Below, one piece after another: positions 24,231 to 36,116 of a DNA stretch of 64,000 nt. Source of the stretch: Gigantopelta aegis (lineage: Eukaryota > Mollusca > Gastropoda > Neomphalida > Peltospiridae); the NCBI RefSeq assembly GCF_016097555.1, contig NC_054704.1, positions 50,157,437 through 50,221,436 of the forward strand, given 5' to 3'. A model generated the notes under the pieces. It searched no databases and was not told the origin of the DNA. It was given only the letters and a program-made list of their open reading frames with translations. Numbering within the stretch: the first letter of the stretch is position 1; every line of letters starts with the position of its first letter. The translations under genes and the position numbers were made by a program.

Positions 24231-24690
24231 GGCGGGATGTAGCCCAGTAGTAAAGCTCTGGTTGGTTTAGGATCAATCCCCATCGATGGGCCCATTTGGC
24301 TATTTCTCGTTCTAGCCAGTGCACCACAACTGGTATATCAAAGGTCGTGGTATGTGCTGTCCTGTCTGTGGGATGGTGCATATAAAAGATCCCTTGCTAC
24401 TAATGGAAAAATGTAGCGTGTTTCCTCTCTAAGACCATATGTCACAATTACCAAATGTTTGGCATCCAATAGCCTATCGGATGTCAGACATTTGGTAATT
24501 CAAACGTTTTCAGTGGAAACCCGCAACATTTTCCCATTACTAGCCAAGGATCTGTTATATGTATTTTCCCACAGACAGAATAGCACCTACCAAAGCCATA
24601 ATATACCAGACAAGGTGCACTGGTTGGAATGAATCCACCAAAGGTGTTCGATCCTGCGATCAAAGCACCGTAGGCCAGCACTCTACTGAG
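24231..24690. repeat. Tail-to-tail inverted SINE A pair
   Basis: A plus copy (24231-24476: GGCGGGATGTAGCCCAGTAG through CATCCAATAGCC) is followed with no gap by a minus copy (24477-24690). The pair could form a long hairpin. Confidence 0.85.
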
Positions 24691-26892
24691 TGGTTAGTGA
24701 GACGGAAGTAGGTGGAATGGCCTTACACATTCTCACAGAGCTTTAAAAAACAAAAAACAAACACCCACACCACCACCCTAAAACCCAGTCTGATTAGGGT
24801 CCGATAATGGGAGGTGAACCTAATATCTCGCAGATCACCACTACATCACCGAGGCAGGTGCTGTACATAAGACACATTTACGATGAGGCAGCTTTAGTCC
24901 GCTATTCTAAATTAACCTTTTGCAGACCTAGGTGAGCTATCATTCTCCATCGCCATCACTCCCTGAGATTAGTTTAAGAAGACTAATTTATTTATTTTTA
25001 GCCCCCTTTCCCCCCCCCCCCCCCCCCCCCCCCCCCAGCATATGGATGTGTATGATATCAATATGGTAATACCTTAAATGACTCCCCATTTTAAGCAATT
25101 AATCACTCATTTTTAAAAATTATTATTATGATTTATTGAAAATGCTGGAATATTGTGTCAAGAACAGATTGGCAAAACATTTTCCAATGTCATAGTTACT
25201 GTTATATAAAACAATGATATACTCAGTTGAGAAAAAAAACCATAAGTAGTAACCTAGACGAAACGATTACCAACGAATGACTGTGCACTCCTTCGACAAC
25301 TGCGTAATTCTGATCCAAACCCGTCCATCTTCCTGGGGCATATTTTTTTGTTTTTCTTTGTGATATTTGTGACAAGAACTCTATAAATATTTTTGGAAAC
25401 CATAATAAATTGCAGTTGTCCGCAGGTACCGACGTTTATCCAAATATAATTGTTGCAAACAAGTTCGAGGCAACACATTCATGACCTGGTCACAGATACA
25501 AGTCTATGGTGAACACAGATACACAAGTCTTTGGTGAAATTTTAGTTTATGAAAATTAATAAGCATCTTGCAAAGCACTATCCAGCCAGATGGATTTGTG
25601 TAATGAAAATACCTGCACCTATTTATTTATTGCAACAAAGTCCTTTCAGAAGGTCACCGTTTCGTTATATAAGTTTACATATTTGCATTCTGCTTTTGTG
25701 AAATAGAAAAATAACTTAATAACAACCCTTAAGCTAATGAACTACAAGATATGCAATTAAACACTATACAGCGCATCCTTACAGTTATAAGCGTGAAAAA
25801 TATAGAATCATGTACTAAGATTGGTATTGGCCGCTGGGTTTCATTGGATCAAGCACGGTAGCGTAGAGCTTACCAGCGTGAGTTGGCGATGATGACATTT
25901 GCAATTCTCAAAGACGTGTGATCTTGTTAGCAGCTGATTAATGATTTGGAAGCAAGGAATCTTACAATTACTGGCCTGCTGTGTTCGAATTGTTAGTTCT
26001 TGGCATCGGTGTTAGTAAAATATTCAAAATAAAAAAATATATATATGCCAATCCACTCTGAAATGATCCCAAAATTCATTGTACATTCATATCATTAATG
26101 AGTTATTTATTTTATTTTTAGTTGTAGTATGCAGTGACTTGGTCGGCTGGCTGTTTTTTCTCGAAGATTGTCAAACGCACGCACGCACGCAGATATGAAT
26201 GTATACATACCAAATTAGCCTTTTAATATGTACATGTATTATAAAGGTTGAATATGTACGTGTGTGTATGCAGAAGACTTCAAGAGTAAAATCTACTAGT
26301 ATACACTCTTTACAGACAAAGTGGTCAGAAGAGTACAAGATCATATTTCTTCTCTGGTGTGTTGTACTACACATTTAAATTAAGCTAATATTGTTTTCCG
26401 AGATTTTCTTAATCCCATCCTTGGACAGGCAGCTATTTTTATTCTCGTACTAAGGCGAATAAAGGAGTTTAGAATAGCGTGGGAGTTTCTCCCAGACACG
26501 ATTTACAAATGCAATATAGTTAGAGCAAATCCATAATAGACCACATTGCCGGTGGGTGGGAGGGATAAGTTTCATTACTTAACACCAAAATAATGAAATT
26601 AAATCATTTGACTCCACGCTGTCCACTATAATATGATATCCACCATGCCAGTGTTTGACAAATGATTGAGAAGGTTACTAGCCTTCACAGAAGCCTTGAC
26701 TAGTGCCCTATGTATTATAGTAATGCGATTGATAATTTTTACCAGCCCAGACAAATTTTTAAAATAAATTCGCTAGTCGGGATCGAGGGCTAGTAGGTTT
26801 ATCGAACCCAGCATGCATATTACAATATAACAGTTTTTAAAAATACACACTAGCCTATAATGACCTAATGACTTCCAAAAACAATACTCTGT
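24691..26892. other. Gap without a recognised gene
   Basis: Contains a poly-C tract (25011-25036), a (GCAC)n-like run near 26177 and, near 26670-26800, a decayed GACTAGTGCCC..CTAGTCGGGATCGAGGGC repeat. No exon was supported. Confidence 0.4.
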
Positions 26893-26924
26893 ACATGAAA
26901 TTATACTACCCCAACCCATAAAAA

Positions 26925-27125
26925 CCCTAGAAAAACAACAACCCCCCCAAAAAACAAAAAAAAAAACCCACAAAAAAAACAAACAACAAAACAACCCCAC
27001 CAGACAACAAAAAACCCAATAACAAAAAACAAAACAAATAAACAACAAACAAACAAAAAAACATCCCCAGAAACAACAAAACAAAGGAAACAAACAAACT
27101 CAAAACACAAGCAGAAACACAACCA
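26925..27125. repeat. A/C simple-sequence region (AAACAAACAAC-type)
   Basis: About 200 bases of A and C with motifs AAACAAAC and AACAACAAA. The minus strand gives apparent Phe/Cys-rich frames that are artefacts of composition. Confidence 0.85.
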
Positions 27126-27293
27126 AGTACAAATTCAAAATGTAAAACCATCCAAGTATTAAAACTAATTTAGGAGACCATACATGTTGAAATGAGAAAG
27201 TTAACAGTATCCCACCCCCATCCCATGACATTATGTCTGGAATAGTCCCATCTTTTCTCCGCGTTTGGTAAAACCTCTATAACACATTGATTT

Positions 27294-27296
<3 letters not shown>

Positions 27297-27350
<54 letters not shown>
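27297..27350. repeat. (AT)27 microsatellite
   Basis: A pure AT run that abuts the left end of the next TIR element. Confidence 0.95.
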
Positions 27351-27355
<5 letters not shown>

Positions 27356-28323
27356 CTCATTGGCTCGAACGCCCAACGGTCGAACCTACCGGTATTCTCG
27401 AACCAAGAACAATGTCCCGATTTTTTCTCTCTATTAAACCCTTTTATTTTGGTGCTGATTGGTCGAATACCCCTAGGGTCGAACAGAAGCTTTCTCTCGA
27501 ACCAGTTTATTGGTCCAAACTGTAAAATTAAACATATTTAGCTCGAACGACTAAGTCTATCCAAAGAAATAAAAAAAAATATTTATGTACGATTTTTTTA
27601 TCGACCCTTTTACGTCAGTCTCAAAGTAAGTTATTATAAATTCGGAAGTGGAACGAATTCATCCTAGATTATATGCCGGCTTATCATGTTGTTTATTTAG
27701 CACCTATCGGTAATTATCTTTCTAGTACAAACAGTTGTAGTACGACAATCGTTAGCTGATTGAACCTTGCCTGTAACACCAATCAATTTGTGAGCCTAGC
27801 CAGGCCTCGCTGGTTTACTTTTATCATTTTAATCGCTACTCTATGACTGAGCGTCGGCATATACTGTTTTTAACTTGAAATACAGGAGATAACATTGTAA
27901 TGTAGTGATTGCAACAATAATAGGTAAAGGCCCCTCCGCCTGTGCTTCATGCATTCATTTTTTTTCTCAACGTTGTCAATATGTCGCAAACGATTCTACA
28001 AAAGCATAGTAAAGAACGATTTTTTTTAAAGAAATAAATATTTATAAATACAGACTACCAGTGTGTTTGTTATTTGTTTATTTAACGGTGATAAATAATA
28101 GTTACAAATATGTATCTCATCCGACATTTGACGATGACTTCGTTACTCACGAGTCAATCGGACCATCTCACCCAAGCCAGTTTTACGGAAATATGCGAGA
28201 TGTTCCAATTGGTTTTTGTGTTACAGAAGCACCCGACAACGGCCGAATGCATGGTTCGAACTACCCGATGGGTCCAACAGACTTTGATGCACCGACAGTG
28301 TTCGAGCCAATAAGATTCTACTG
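27350..28323. mobile_element. Tigger/pogo-like TIR element, left tip eroded
   Basis: Left TAGAATCTCATTGGCTCGAA pairs with right TTCGAGCCAATAAGATTCTA. The right end continues CTG|TA, so the intact terminus would be CAGTAGAATC. The left CAG is lost in the AT microsatellite. TCGAAC motifs recur inside near both ends. No intact transposase. Confidence 0.75.
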
Positions 28324-28444
28324 TATTCTATATGCCAGTACTTATTTTTCAAACCACGACAGATTCTTTTTAAAATATATTATATGCTAATTTTTACGGC
28401 GGTGAGTGGATTATCCCTTGACATTTTTTTTATACAAATCAAAG

Positions 28445-28735
28445 TCGGGACGTAGCCCAGTGGTAAAGTGTTGGCCTGATGTGCAGTCGGTTTAGGATCA
28501 ATTCCCGTCGGTGGGCCCATTGGGCTATTTCTCGTTTAAGCTTGTGGTTTATCAAAGGCCGTGATGTGTGCTATCCTGTCTGTGAGAGGTGCATATAAAA
28601 GATTCCTTGCTACTAATGGAAAAATGTAGCAGGTTTCCTCTCTAAGACTGTGTCAAAATTAACAAATGTTTGACATCCAATAGACGATAATGAATAAATC
28701 AACGTGTTCTAGTGGTGTTAAATTAAAAACAACAA
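28445..28735 (+). repeat. SINE A, tail type 2
   Basis: GGGACGTAGCCCAGTGGTAA, then GCATATAAAAGATTCCTTGC and ACATCCAATAGACGATAATG in order. Confidence 0.9.
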
Positions 28736-28750
28736 CTTTTGTTTACAATG

Positions 28751-28822
28751 TTTCTGCCAGAAAGAAATTTTTGGGTATGGCGCTATGGACTTGAATGCAA
28801 CCACAGTCATCAGGGGTTATGA

Positions 28823-28866
<44 letters not shown>

Positions 28867-29039
28867 GGGGGGGGGGGGGGGGGTCTCCCCCAGAAAGAAA
28901 TGGGTTAAGTTCAATGTTAGGGTTAAGAAAATCATACATTAATGATAAAAGTAATTAATTTTGTCAAAAGGTTAAAAAAAAAAAAAATCTGCCAAACAAT
29001 GTGGTGATGGCGCCATACCCGTTTTACCGTCTGGCAGAT
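28751..29039. mobile_element. MITE with a very long internal poly-G tract
   Basis: TTTCTGCCAGAAAG..GGGTATGGCGC at the left faces GGCGCCATACCCGTTTTACC..CTGGCAGATA at the right. Inside is G41-T-G17 (28825-28883). The repeat end is also seen at about 18634. Confidence 0.7.
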
Positions 29040-29606
29040 ATCCTGATTTATATTAATCAGCAACAGGTTCAGTTTCTCCAAAGTGCAATGCACATACATG
29101 TATAATCCATTATTAACTGATCCTGAATTTAAAAAAAGAAAAGAAAAAAAAAAAAAAAAAAAAAAAAAAGAAAAAGAAAGTGAAACGGCAGATATATTTC
29201 ATGCGTTGGTACAAATAATTTCTGCAGGAACATGAAAGTATAAATTTAATGGATCTTCACCGGCCGAAAAATCAATAACTAATTAAGCCAACGAATCATT
29301 AAAACCGTATTTCAATTACCATCTGTTAAGACACCAGATTAAGGGGAAGAGATGCTCTGGGGCATGCTTTCATGAGAACACTAAATACTAAAAACGTTAA
29401 ATCTTTTAATACTGCTTTTTGCTAATTTTATCCAAGCAAAACAAAAATCCAATTTATTTGACAATTAAAATTGCTAATCAAACAAAATGTTCGAGATTAA
29501 AGTTTTCTCCACTATGATCCTGGAGTTTATGGAGGTTTTACTAGACAGATATAACAATGTAAGGAACAAAAAATAAAAATAAATAGATAAAAGTATAAAA
29601 GTACAT
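29040..29606. other. Gap without a gene; poly-A tract
   Basis: An A-rich run lies at 29130-29178. No coding signal. Confidence 0.45.
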
Positions 29607-29619
29607 CTATATGTATTGA

Positions 29620-30017
29620 CCGGCCTCGGTGGCGTCGTGGCAGGCCATCGGTCTACAGGCTGGTAGGTACTGGGTTCGGATCCCAGTCGAGGCATGGGAT
29701 TTTTAATCGAGATACCGACTCCAAACCCTGAGTGAGTGCTCCGCAAGGCTCAATGGGTAGGTGTAAACCACTTGCACCGACCAGTGATCCATAACTGGTT
29801 CAACAAAGGCCATGGTTTGTGCTATCCTGCCTGTGGGAAGCGCAAATAAAAGATCCCTTGCTGCCTGTCGTAAAAAGAGTAGCCTATGTGGCGACAGCGG
29901 GTTTCCTCTAAAAAAAAACAGTGTCAGAATGACCATATTATGTTTGACGTCCAATAGCCGATGATAAGATAAAAAATCAATGTGCTCTAGCGGCGTCGTT
30001 AAATAAAACAAACTTTA
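29620..30017 (+). repeat. SINE B, tail type 2, with perfect 13-bp TSD
   Basis: CTATATGTATTGA flanks it at 29607-29619 and 30018-30030. Head B joins the type-2 tail, which ends AATAAAACAAACTTTA. This shows that head B can carry either tail. Confidence 0.95.
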
Positions 30018-30030
30018 CTATATGTATTGA

Positions 30031-30120
30031 TGTATGAATATATATTGTATGTATATATGTATGTATGTTTGTATGTATGTATGTATTGATGTATGAATAT
30101 CTATATATTGTATGTATGTC
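30031..30120. repeat. (TATG)n microsatellite
   Basis: Imperfect TATG repeats up to the tRNA-like SINE. More TATG repeats follow at 30278-30312. Confidence 0.85.
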
Positions 30121-30279
30121 GAGGTTGACTGTGATATACATACATATTAACGCACTGGCGCAGGGGATAATTAAATCCTTTCTGGCCTCACAAATTGTCC
30201 CATGCCGTTGCTGGGACTCGAACCTGTGGCACCGAATCGCCCGCAAATTGCAAGACTAACCACGATACGCTCTGAGCTA
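30121..30279 (-). repeat. Third SINE type with a tRNA-like head, minus orientation
   Basis: On the minus strand it begins TAGCTCAGAGCGTATCGTGG (A-box region) and has GGTTCGAGTCCCAGCAACGG (B box) about 45 bases later, followed by a non-tRNA body. It lies inside a TATG microsatellite. The acceptor stem does not pair, so it is not a functional tRNA gene. Confidence 0.65.
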
Positions 30280-30844
30280 TGTATGTATGTATGTATGTTT
30301 GTTTGTTTGTGTCCATGCGTGCATGCGTGCGGGCATTCATGCGTCTCTTTGTCATATCAGTCTGTTTACCTAGAAGCAACTTTATCGCCACACGATACAT
30401 GATTTGGCTATACATGTATATTCTTTCTTAGCAGCAAGAGCGCTGGTAGAATACCACACACGCTATGGATGTACTCGGGGGCTTTGCAACTGATTTTAGT
30501 AATACACAATAGATGTACACTTGCGTATCATGGTATCAGCAACCGTCAAATCACAATCATTGTTCATCGCAATAGTACAATGTTAAAGGGGCTTTTTCCT
30601 CTGAATACTTTGTACAATGCAACTGTCAAATACTCACAGTTCATTGCTTGGAATACGATTCTGTGCACAGTCAGACGTGTCATTATTTACGTTCCAAAGC
30701 CTGTAGTACTGGTGCACGCGATATAAATTTGGCAGTTATCATACAGACGGAATATGGGAACCCCATACCGTGATCAAGATCAGCAATTCTAACAAAAAAA
30801 GAAAGAAAGAAGAACCCAACAGCGTATCCCCATGACTCTGTCAC

Positions 30845-31060
30845 AAATATGGGGCGGGATTTAGCTCAGTCGCAGGATCAAATCACCTCAGTGGATCATT
30901 TCAGTGGATCATTTCAACTGATTGGGTTTTTTTAACGTTCCAACCAGTGCACCACAATTGGTCAAAGGCCATGGTATGTGCTTTTCTGTCTGTCGGAAAG
31001 TGCATATAAAAGATCCCTTATTGCTAATGAAAAAATGTAGCGGGTTTTCTGTGATGACTA
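30845..31060 (+). repeat. Decayed SINE A
   Basis: GGGCGGGATTTAGCTCAG, CCAACCAGTGCACCACAATT and GCATATAAAAGATCCCTTAT follow the SINE order, with an internal short duplication of CAGTGGATCATTTC. Confidence 0.75.
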
Positions 31061-31109
31061 TGACTCATAATTACCAAGTTCATGTTCTTTATTGCGTTAA
31101 GTTTTCCAA

Positions 31110-31690
31110 CTTATCAGCATTATAATAATGAAATACAATATTATGTACAATAGTGCGGAACAGTGGTGGAGAATGACTTACATAAATACATACACATATA
31201 CCGATAAAACAATCCATCTATATCTATATATAAGCAATCGGCAATATGGGTTACACAAATATAGATATATTAAGTTGTTTGTAGTAATAGCATATCCCTC
31301 ATTTTGTTCGCCTGTAGTAAGTATTTGCCAAGATTATTTATCTCCTTATTGTTTGTAGTTGACAATAGCTGTATTAGTTTAAAAGCACTGGGGTTCTTGG
31401 AGTAGTATTTTTTAATAAATCTATTTCTTAAAGTTTCGTTTTGTGGACACTGAAGAATAAAATGAAACTCATCCTCAATCTCATTAATATTACATAATGT
31501 ACATACTCTGTGTTCTCTCGATATTTTTGTACCTACAAGCTTCAATATTTAGCCTGTATGCACACATTCTCATTTTCGTTATTTCTTTTATATTACGTGA
31601 ATCAACTGGCTTTGTCAGATATGTTTGTAATTGATATTCCTTTATTAAGTGTTTATATAGTGATCCGTTTTGCGACGCTGTTATTAAACT
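31110..31690 (-). pseudogene. Non-LTR retrotransposon remnant: C-terminal end of ORF2
   Basis: The minus frame at 31270-31545 contains REHRVCTLCNINEIEDEFHF and LQCP, the Cys-x2-Cys..His..Cys region that closes many LINE ORF2 proteins after the reverse transcriptase. In a second frame just upstream are ITKMRMCAYRLNIEACRYKN, the usual preceding block, so one frameshift separates them. Nothing of the reverse-transcriptase core remains. It is a 5'-truncated dead copy. Confidence 0.8.
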
Positions 31691-31985
31691 CTAGGATTAC
31701 CAAATGTTTGACACCCAATAGCCGATGATCAATTAATCAAAACATTTTGGTTTGTTTAATTACACCAGTAGAGCACATTAATGCATTAATCGTCGCCTAT
31801 TGGATGTCAGATATTGGTAATTTTGACATATAGTCATCAGAAGAAACACGCTACATTTGTTCCAATGCAGCAAGGGATCTTTTATATGGACTTAACCACA
31901 GACAGGATAGTGCATACCACCGCCTTTGATATGCCAGTCGTCGATCAATTAATCAATGTGCTCTACTGGTGTCGTTAAACAAAAC
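31691..31985. repeat. SINE tail and minus SINE fragments, rearranged
   Basis: A plus type-2 tail (ATTACCAAATGTTTGACACC) is followed by a minus copy with tail and core, then another plus tail end (CAATGTGCTCTACTGGTGTC). Confidence 0.75.
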
Positions 31986-32180
31986 AAACAAACTATCATA
32001 GATATAGGATATTGAATATGTTAATGTCAGATTCGTAATCATCATACATATTACAGCTTTTATTATATACAGTTTACGTTTTTATATTATATTGTGTAGG
32101 TGTAGAGTAGATACATATCTCCAATCTTCTCGGGGGGGGGGGGGGGGGGAAGCGACATTCACTTTGATGGCCAAGTCGCT

Positions 32181-32549
32181 TTAAAGGAACCATTCCGAGT
32201 TTTCACCCCTAGCAATACTTCCATTTATACTTCCCTGTTTTTCAAAAGAATATATTGATTTTAAAATAAATACATTTGAAATTACCTTTGACCGAATTAT
32301 TTTAAATATCTTTTTTCCTTTGAAAGAAATAATAAATTCGTACGTAGGAAATTATTTTGGACAAAAATCGATATTCACATACTATAAAACATTACGATGT
32401 CCAGAAATGCATTGTTTATAGCCTAAAAGCCTAGGTATAGATATTCATATTCTAAGCAAGAAATCTGAGCAAATTGTAATTGTAATTGAAAATATTGTAT
32501 TTGCCGAATACCTTTTAAAATGGCTACAAACTCAAGATAGTCCCTTTAA
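32181..32549. mobile_element. MITE, same family as 8471-8839
   Basis: TTAAAGGAACCATTCCGAGT at the left and ACAAACTCAAGATAGTCCCT at the right are imperfect inverted repeats, with a similar length (369 bp) in both copies. Confidence 0.75.
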
Positions 32550-32727
32550 CATATCGTAGACCTATTTTCTTTGCGGTGACATGCTTTAAATACAACATAA
32601 AAATCCTGATCATATTAATATTTGAAATAAATTAATCTTCCCTAGTAATGTTGGGCCAAATTTACAAAGCCTGTTTGTCTTACCCGTGTTATTTCATATA
32701 CTTAAACTGTTAAACACAGGTCTGCGT

Positions 32728-33444
32728 TTAAAGGGACAGACCCTAGTTCTTAAACACTAAGGCATAGTGTTCACTATTAGAGTCGTTTATGATGACTGAA
32801 ATCAAACATTACTTATTTTTATTGTTTAGATTATCCATTTCCATACATCCGAAGTGTTTCTGGTCGTCCTGGTGTTTCTAATACTACAACATGCATTTTT
32901 CATATTTTTAAAAACGCACGTGCGTCTGAGAAGTAACGGTTATGGAATCGCATTTCAGACTATTTTCAAGGGTATTTCAACGTCACACTCATGTTTCACT
33001 CTGTTGTATCCAAATTTGTTACGGGTTTATAAATTAACCAAACTTATTGCCCATTTGTACAAGTTGAAACTAGGGTCTAGGTGAACATATGCTTTAGTGT
33101 TTTACCGGCCTGGGTGGCGTCGTGGCAGGCCATCGGTCTACACGCTGGTAGGTACTGGGTTCGGATCCCAGTCGAGGCATGGTATTTTTAATCCAGATAC
33201 CGACTCCAAACCCTGAGTGAGTGCTCCGCAAGGCTCAATAGGTAGGTGTAAACCACTTGCACCGACCAGTGATCCATAACTGGTTCAACAAAGGCCATGG
33301 TTTGTGCTATCCTGCCTGTGGGAAGCGCAAATAACCATGTCTGACGCCATATAACCGTAAATAAAATGTGTTGAGTGTGTCGTTAAATAAAACACTTCTT
33401 TCTTTCTTTCCTTAGTGTTTAAAAACTAGGGTCTGTCCCTTTAA
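32728..33444. mobile_element. TIR element (TTAAAGGGACAGACCCTAGT) split by a SINE
   Basis: TTAAAGGGACAGACCCTAGT and ACTAGGGTCTGTCCCTTTAA are perfect inverted repeats. The inner parts CTTAAACACTAAGG and CCTTAGTGTTTAA also pair. The SINE at 33103-33411 lies between them. Confidence 0.85.
33103..33411 (+). repeat. SINE B nested in a TIR element, with 9-bp TSD and internal deletion
   Basis: TTAGTGTTT flanks it (33094-33102 and 33412-33420). The body jumps from GGGAAGCGCAAATA directly to ACCATGTCTGACGCC, so about 90 bases of the usual body are missing. Confidence 0.9.
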
Positions 33445-33834
33445 ATAAAAAAGTTCTTTTATAGTTCTTTGTTTCCACGAGTGCTAAAAGGTCACGGTTG
33501 TAAGAATAACCTCAGATTGCACGGAGAAATACTATTACTAGCTTAATACGAAACCCAGTCATCGGAAACATTTCGTTTTTGTTTTCAGAAGACGAATACC
33601 GATTAGATACTGCATACCCAATTGGTAAATCTACGATTACGTTTCGACGTCCCCGCTAAGACATGTATGGCATTAATGACCTTTCGAATATGGCGAGCTG
33701 TGGTGTTTCGTGCCTAATGAACCCTGTAGCCGCTCTGAATTCAATCTAATGGTTACAGAGGCGTTCCTATTTCTCTGATATCGAAAATTCGTAGCTTTCA
33801 TCAGCGCGGGATTCACATGCTTGAGTGAATCAAA

Positions 33835-34050
33835 TAGGGCTGACGTCATCTGTGGAATCGGGTTCGCTGATGACATTGTCGATTGGTTATCAGCCAGTTC
33901 CAGATTGGCAGTTACTGTCGTCCGAAATAATGACACGTGACATGTATATGCTTGGTGATATTTTATGGAGCGAAAACCAAGTCACTGCTATGGAGTTACC
34001 GATCTCTCATTGGCTAAAACCCCACGCCATTGTGTCCATTTCGTGTAGGC
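33835..34050. promoter_or_regulatory. Promoter-like cluster: CRE and CCAAT-type boxes
   Basis: TGACGTCA at 33840-33847 is followed by GATTGG near 33880, GATTGG near 33903 and CATTGG near 34009, with raised CpG. No coding exon was recognised on either side. It may be an orphan promoter or chance. Confidence 0.3.
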
Positions 34051-34056
34051 TTCTGT

Positions 34057-34822
34057 CAGTGGTGGATCCAGAAAATCCATTTAGGGGGCCCTCAATGACA
34101 TGTGGCCACAAATGTCCTCGAAAGGATTCCACGGATTCTCCAACGTATTTTTTTTTTTCATTTTATATACATATATTTATATATACATATTATACTCTTA
34201 AAAAAACAAAAACATATGGGAACTCTAATAAGAATTTACAATTGCCAAAATTATAAGGTATATTAGCTGTGGGGAATGGTTATATGATAATAGTGAATTA
34301 ATTGGACAAACATTACAACCGGTAGTTCAGTATTACAGTAGGTTTTATGACCATCAAAGATCTTAAAGGACGATTGGGGTCAGAAGTAAAATTTGAAAGT
34401 TGACGGGGTTTTTTTTGTAAGTAAATCGAAAATTCAAACAATAAAAATGACTAAAAACAAAACAATAACAACTGTATGATCAACAGAATCAAAAAGATTG
34501 ACAGAAATAATGTTCCACAGTGATTAATGGACCTTCATGGAATGACACCCCAAGCACGTATACGGGGCAACTGCTTGATGCACGTGCAAACTATGGAATG
34601 TGTTTCGGTGTGTTGATAAACAGACCTGAACGTTCTTTACAAGGATATCTGTGGTCAAAACGTATGTTCGGTCCTATAGTTGATGTTAACATTAATATTT
34701 CAGGTTCCCCTACTTTTTTTGAAAAGTATATATATATATGTATAACTGTGGCAATTGTTTTTTAATTATTATTTTTTTTTTTTTGGGGGGGGGGGGGGCT
34801 GCCCCCCTTAGATCCGCCACTG
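34057..34822. mobile_element. TIR element, CAGTGGCGGATC family, long copy
   Basis: CAGTGGTGGATCCAGAAAAT at the left faces CTTAGATCCGCCACTG at the right. Short relatives are at 37077-37274 and 51386-51573. Confidence 0.75.
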
Positions 34823-34980
34823 CCTATGGCCATAATATGATACCTAGACTAAAATAGTTACCGGATTTTTTTTCACTCTAAAGATCTGTGAAAATCATGA
34901 CTTGAGACACGCCAGGCGCGGGATTCTGACGCGGCCCAAACCTCCCCCCCCCCCACCCCACCCCCATCTATTTTTGGTCA

Positions 34981-34984
<4 letters not shown>

Positions 34985-35066
<82 letters not shown>

Positions 35067-35067
35067 T
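34985..35067. repeat. (AT)n microsatellite, about 75 bases
   Basis: Near-pure AT repeat. Confidence 0.95.
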
Positions 35068-35410
35068 ACAGAATACACAAAAATGCAAACTTATCCTGTC
35101 CACCTGTCCATGACCTTTAAATTCTAGTTTAAAAAAACAACACAAAGTGTTTTGGGCCCCCTTTATTAAAACAATCTTGGATCCGCACCTGCACACTCTC
35201 CAACTTAAAGGCGTATGTTTCCGAGTGACGATCATATTTTTAAAATGTCATGTTTTGCACTAGTTTTGTTAATAAAATGCTTTTTGTAAAACAAAATTTT
35301 CAAAATGATGCCATTGTATATAATAATCGTTTAATGAATCGAATTAATAAACGGACAATAACTGTGATATAAAATACCAAGGTTGTCCGACTCATGACCA
35401 CTTTACATTT

Positions 35411-36050
35411 CACTACCACTAGTACCTACTACTACTACTCTTACTACTACTACTCCTACCGATAGCACTACTCCTACTTCTAGTACTACTCCTACTCCTT
35501 TTACTCCTGCTACTACTCCTAGTTCTACTTGTACTACTCCTATCCCTTTTACTCCTACTACTACTAGTAATACTCCTAGTACTCCTCCTACTCTTAGTTC
35601 TACTCCTAATCCTAGTTCTACTCCTACTCCCCCTAGTTCTACTCCTCCTAGTTTTACTACTAATCCTATTCATACTACTCCTAGTTCTACTCCTACTCCG
35701 TCTAGTTCTACTCCTACTCCTAGTTCTACTTCTAGTACTCGTAGTACCACTCATACAACTATTACTCCTAGTTATACTCCTACTCCTAGTTCTACTCCTA
35801 CTCCTTCAAGTACTACTCCTACTATTTCTACTCCTAGTTCTACTACTCCAACTAGTTCTACTCCTAGTTCTCCACCTACTAGTTCTACTCCTACTCCTCC
35901 TAGTTCTACTCCTACTCCTTCAAGTACTACTCCTACTATTTCTACTCCTAGTTCTACTACTCCAACTAGTTCTACTCCTAGTTCTACTCCTACTAGTTCT
36001 ACTTCTCCTAGTTCTACTCCTACTACTTCTCCTTCTCCTACTACTATTTA
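35411..36050 (+). repeat. TACTCC/TAGTTC tandem repeat with one long open frame
   Basis: Imperfect array of ACT, CCT, AGT and TCT triplets. One plus frame is open for about 210 codons and would read as Thr/Ser/Pro repeats like [16 protein letters not shown], ending TAA at about 36050. No ATG lies upstream before a stop, and no clear acceptor was seen. The minus strand gives Arg/Ser repeats. A 69-bp block near 35800 recurs near 35915. Most likely a microsatellite-derived array; a mucin-like exon is the alternative. Confidence 0.75.
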
Positions 36051-36116
36051 ACAACAATATAATAAAATAAAGACCAGCTAAAGATTAGGTGTTTTACAAT
36101 GTGGAAAGGAAAAAGG

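Noticed and set aside
26773..27151. Phe/Cys/Val-rich minus-strand frames suggesting a membrane protein
   Set aside because: They come from the AAACAAC simple repeat read in reverse; three overlapping frames give the same kind of peptide.
28061..28390. 109-codon plus frame
   Set aside because: It lies within and crosses the right end of the Tigger-like element, with no transposase motif.
30121..30279. Possible minus-strand tRNA gene
   Set aside because: The B box is present but acceptor stem pairing fails and a SINE body follows.
33673..33936. Minus-strand 87-codon frame starting MSLFRTTVTANLE
   Set aside because: No domain, no splice signals in phase, and it overlaps the promoter-like cluster.
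35419..35754. Arg/Ser-rich minus-strand frame like an SR splicing protein
   Set aside because: It is the reverse reading of the TACTCC tandem repeat; no upstream domain or splice site supports it.
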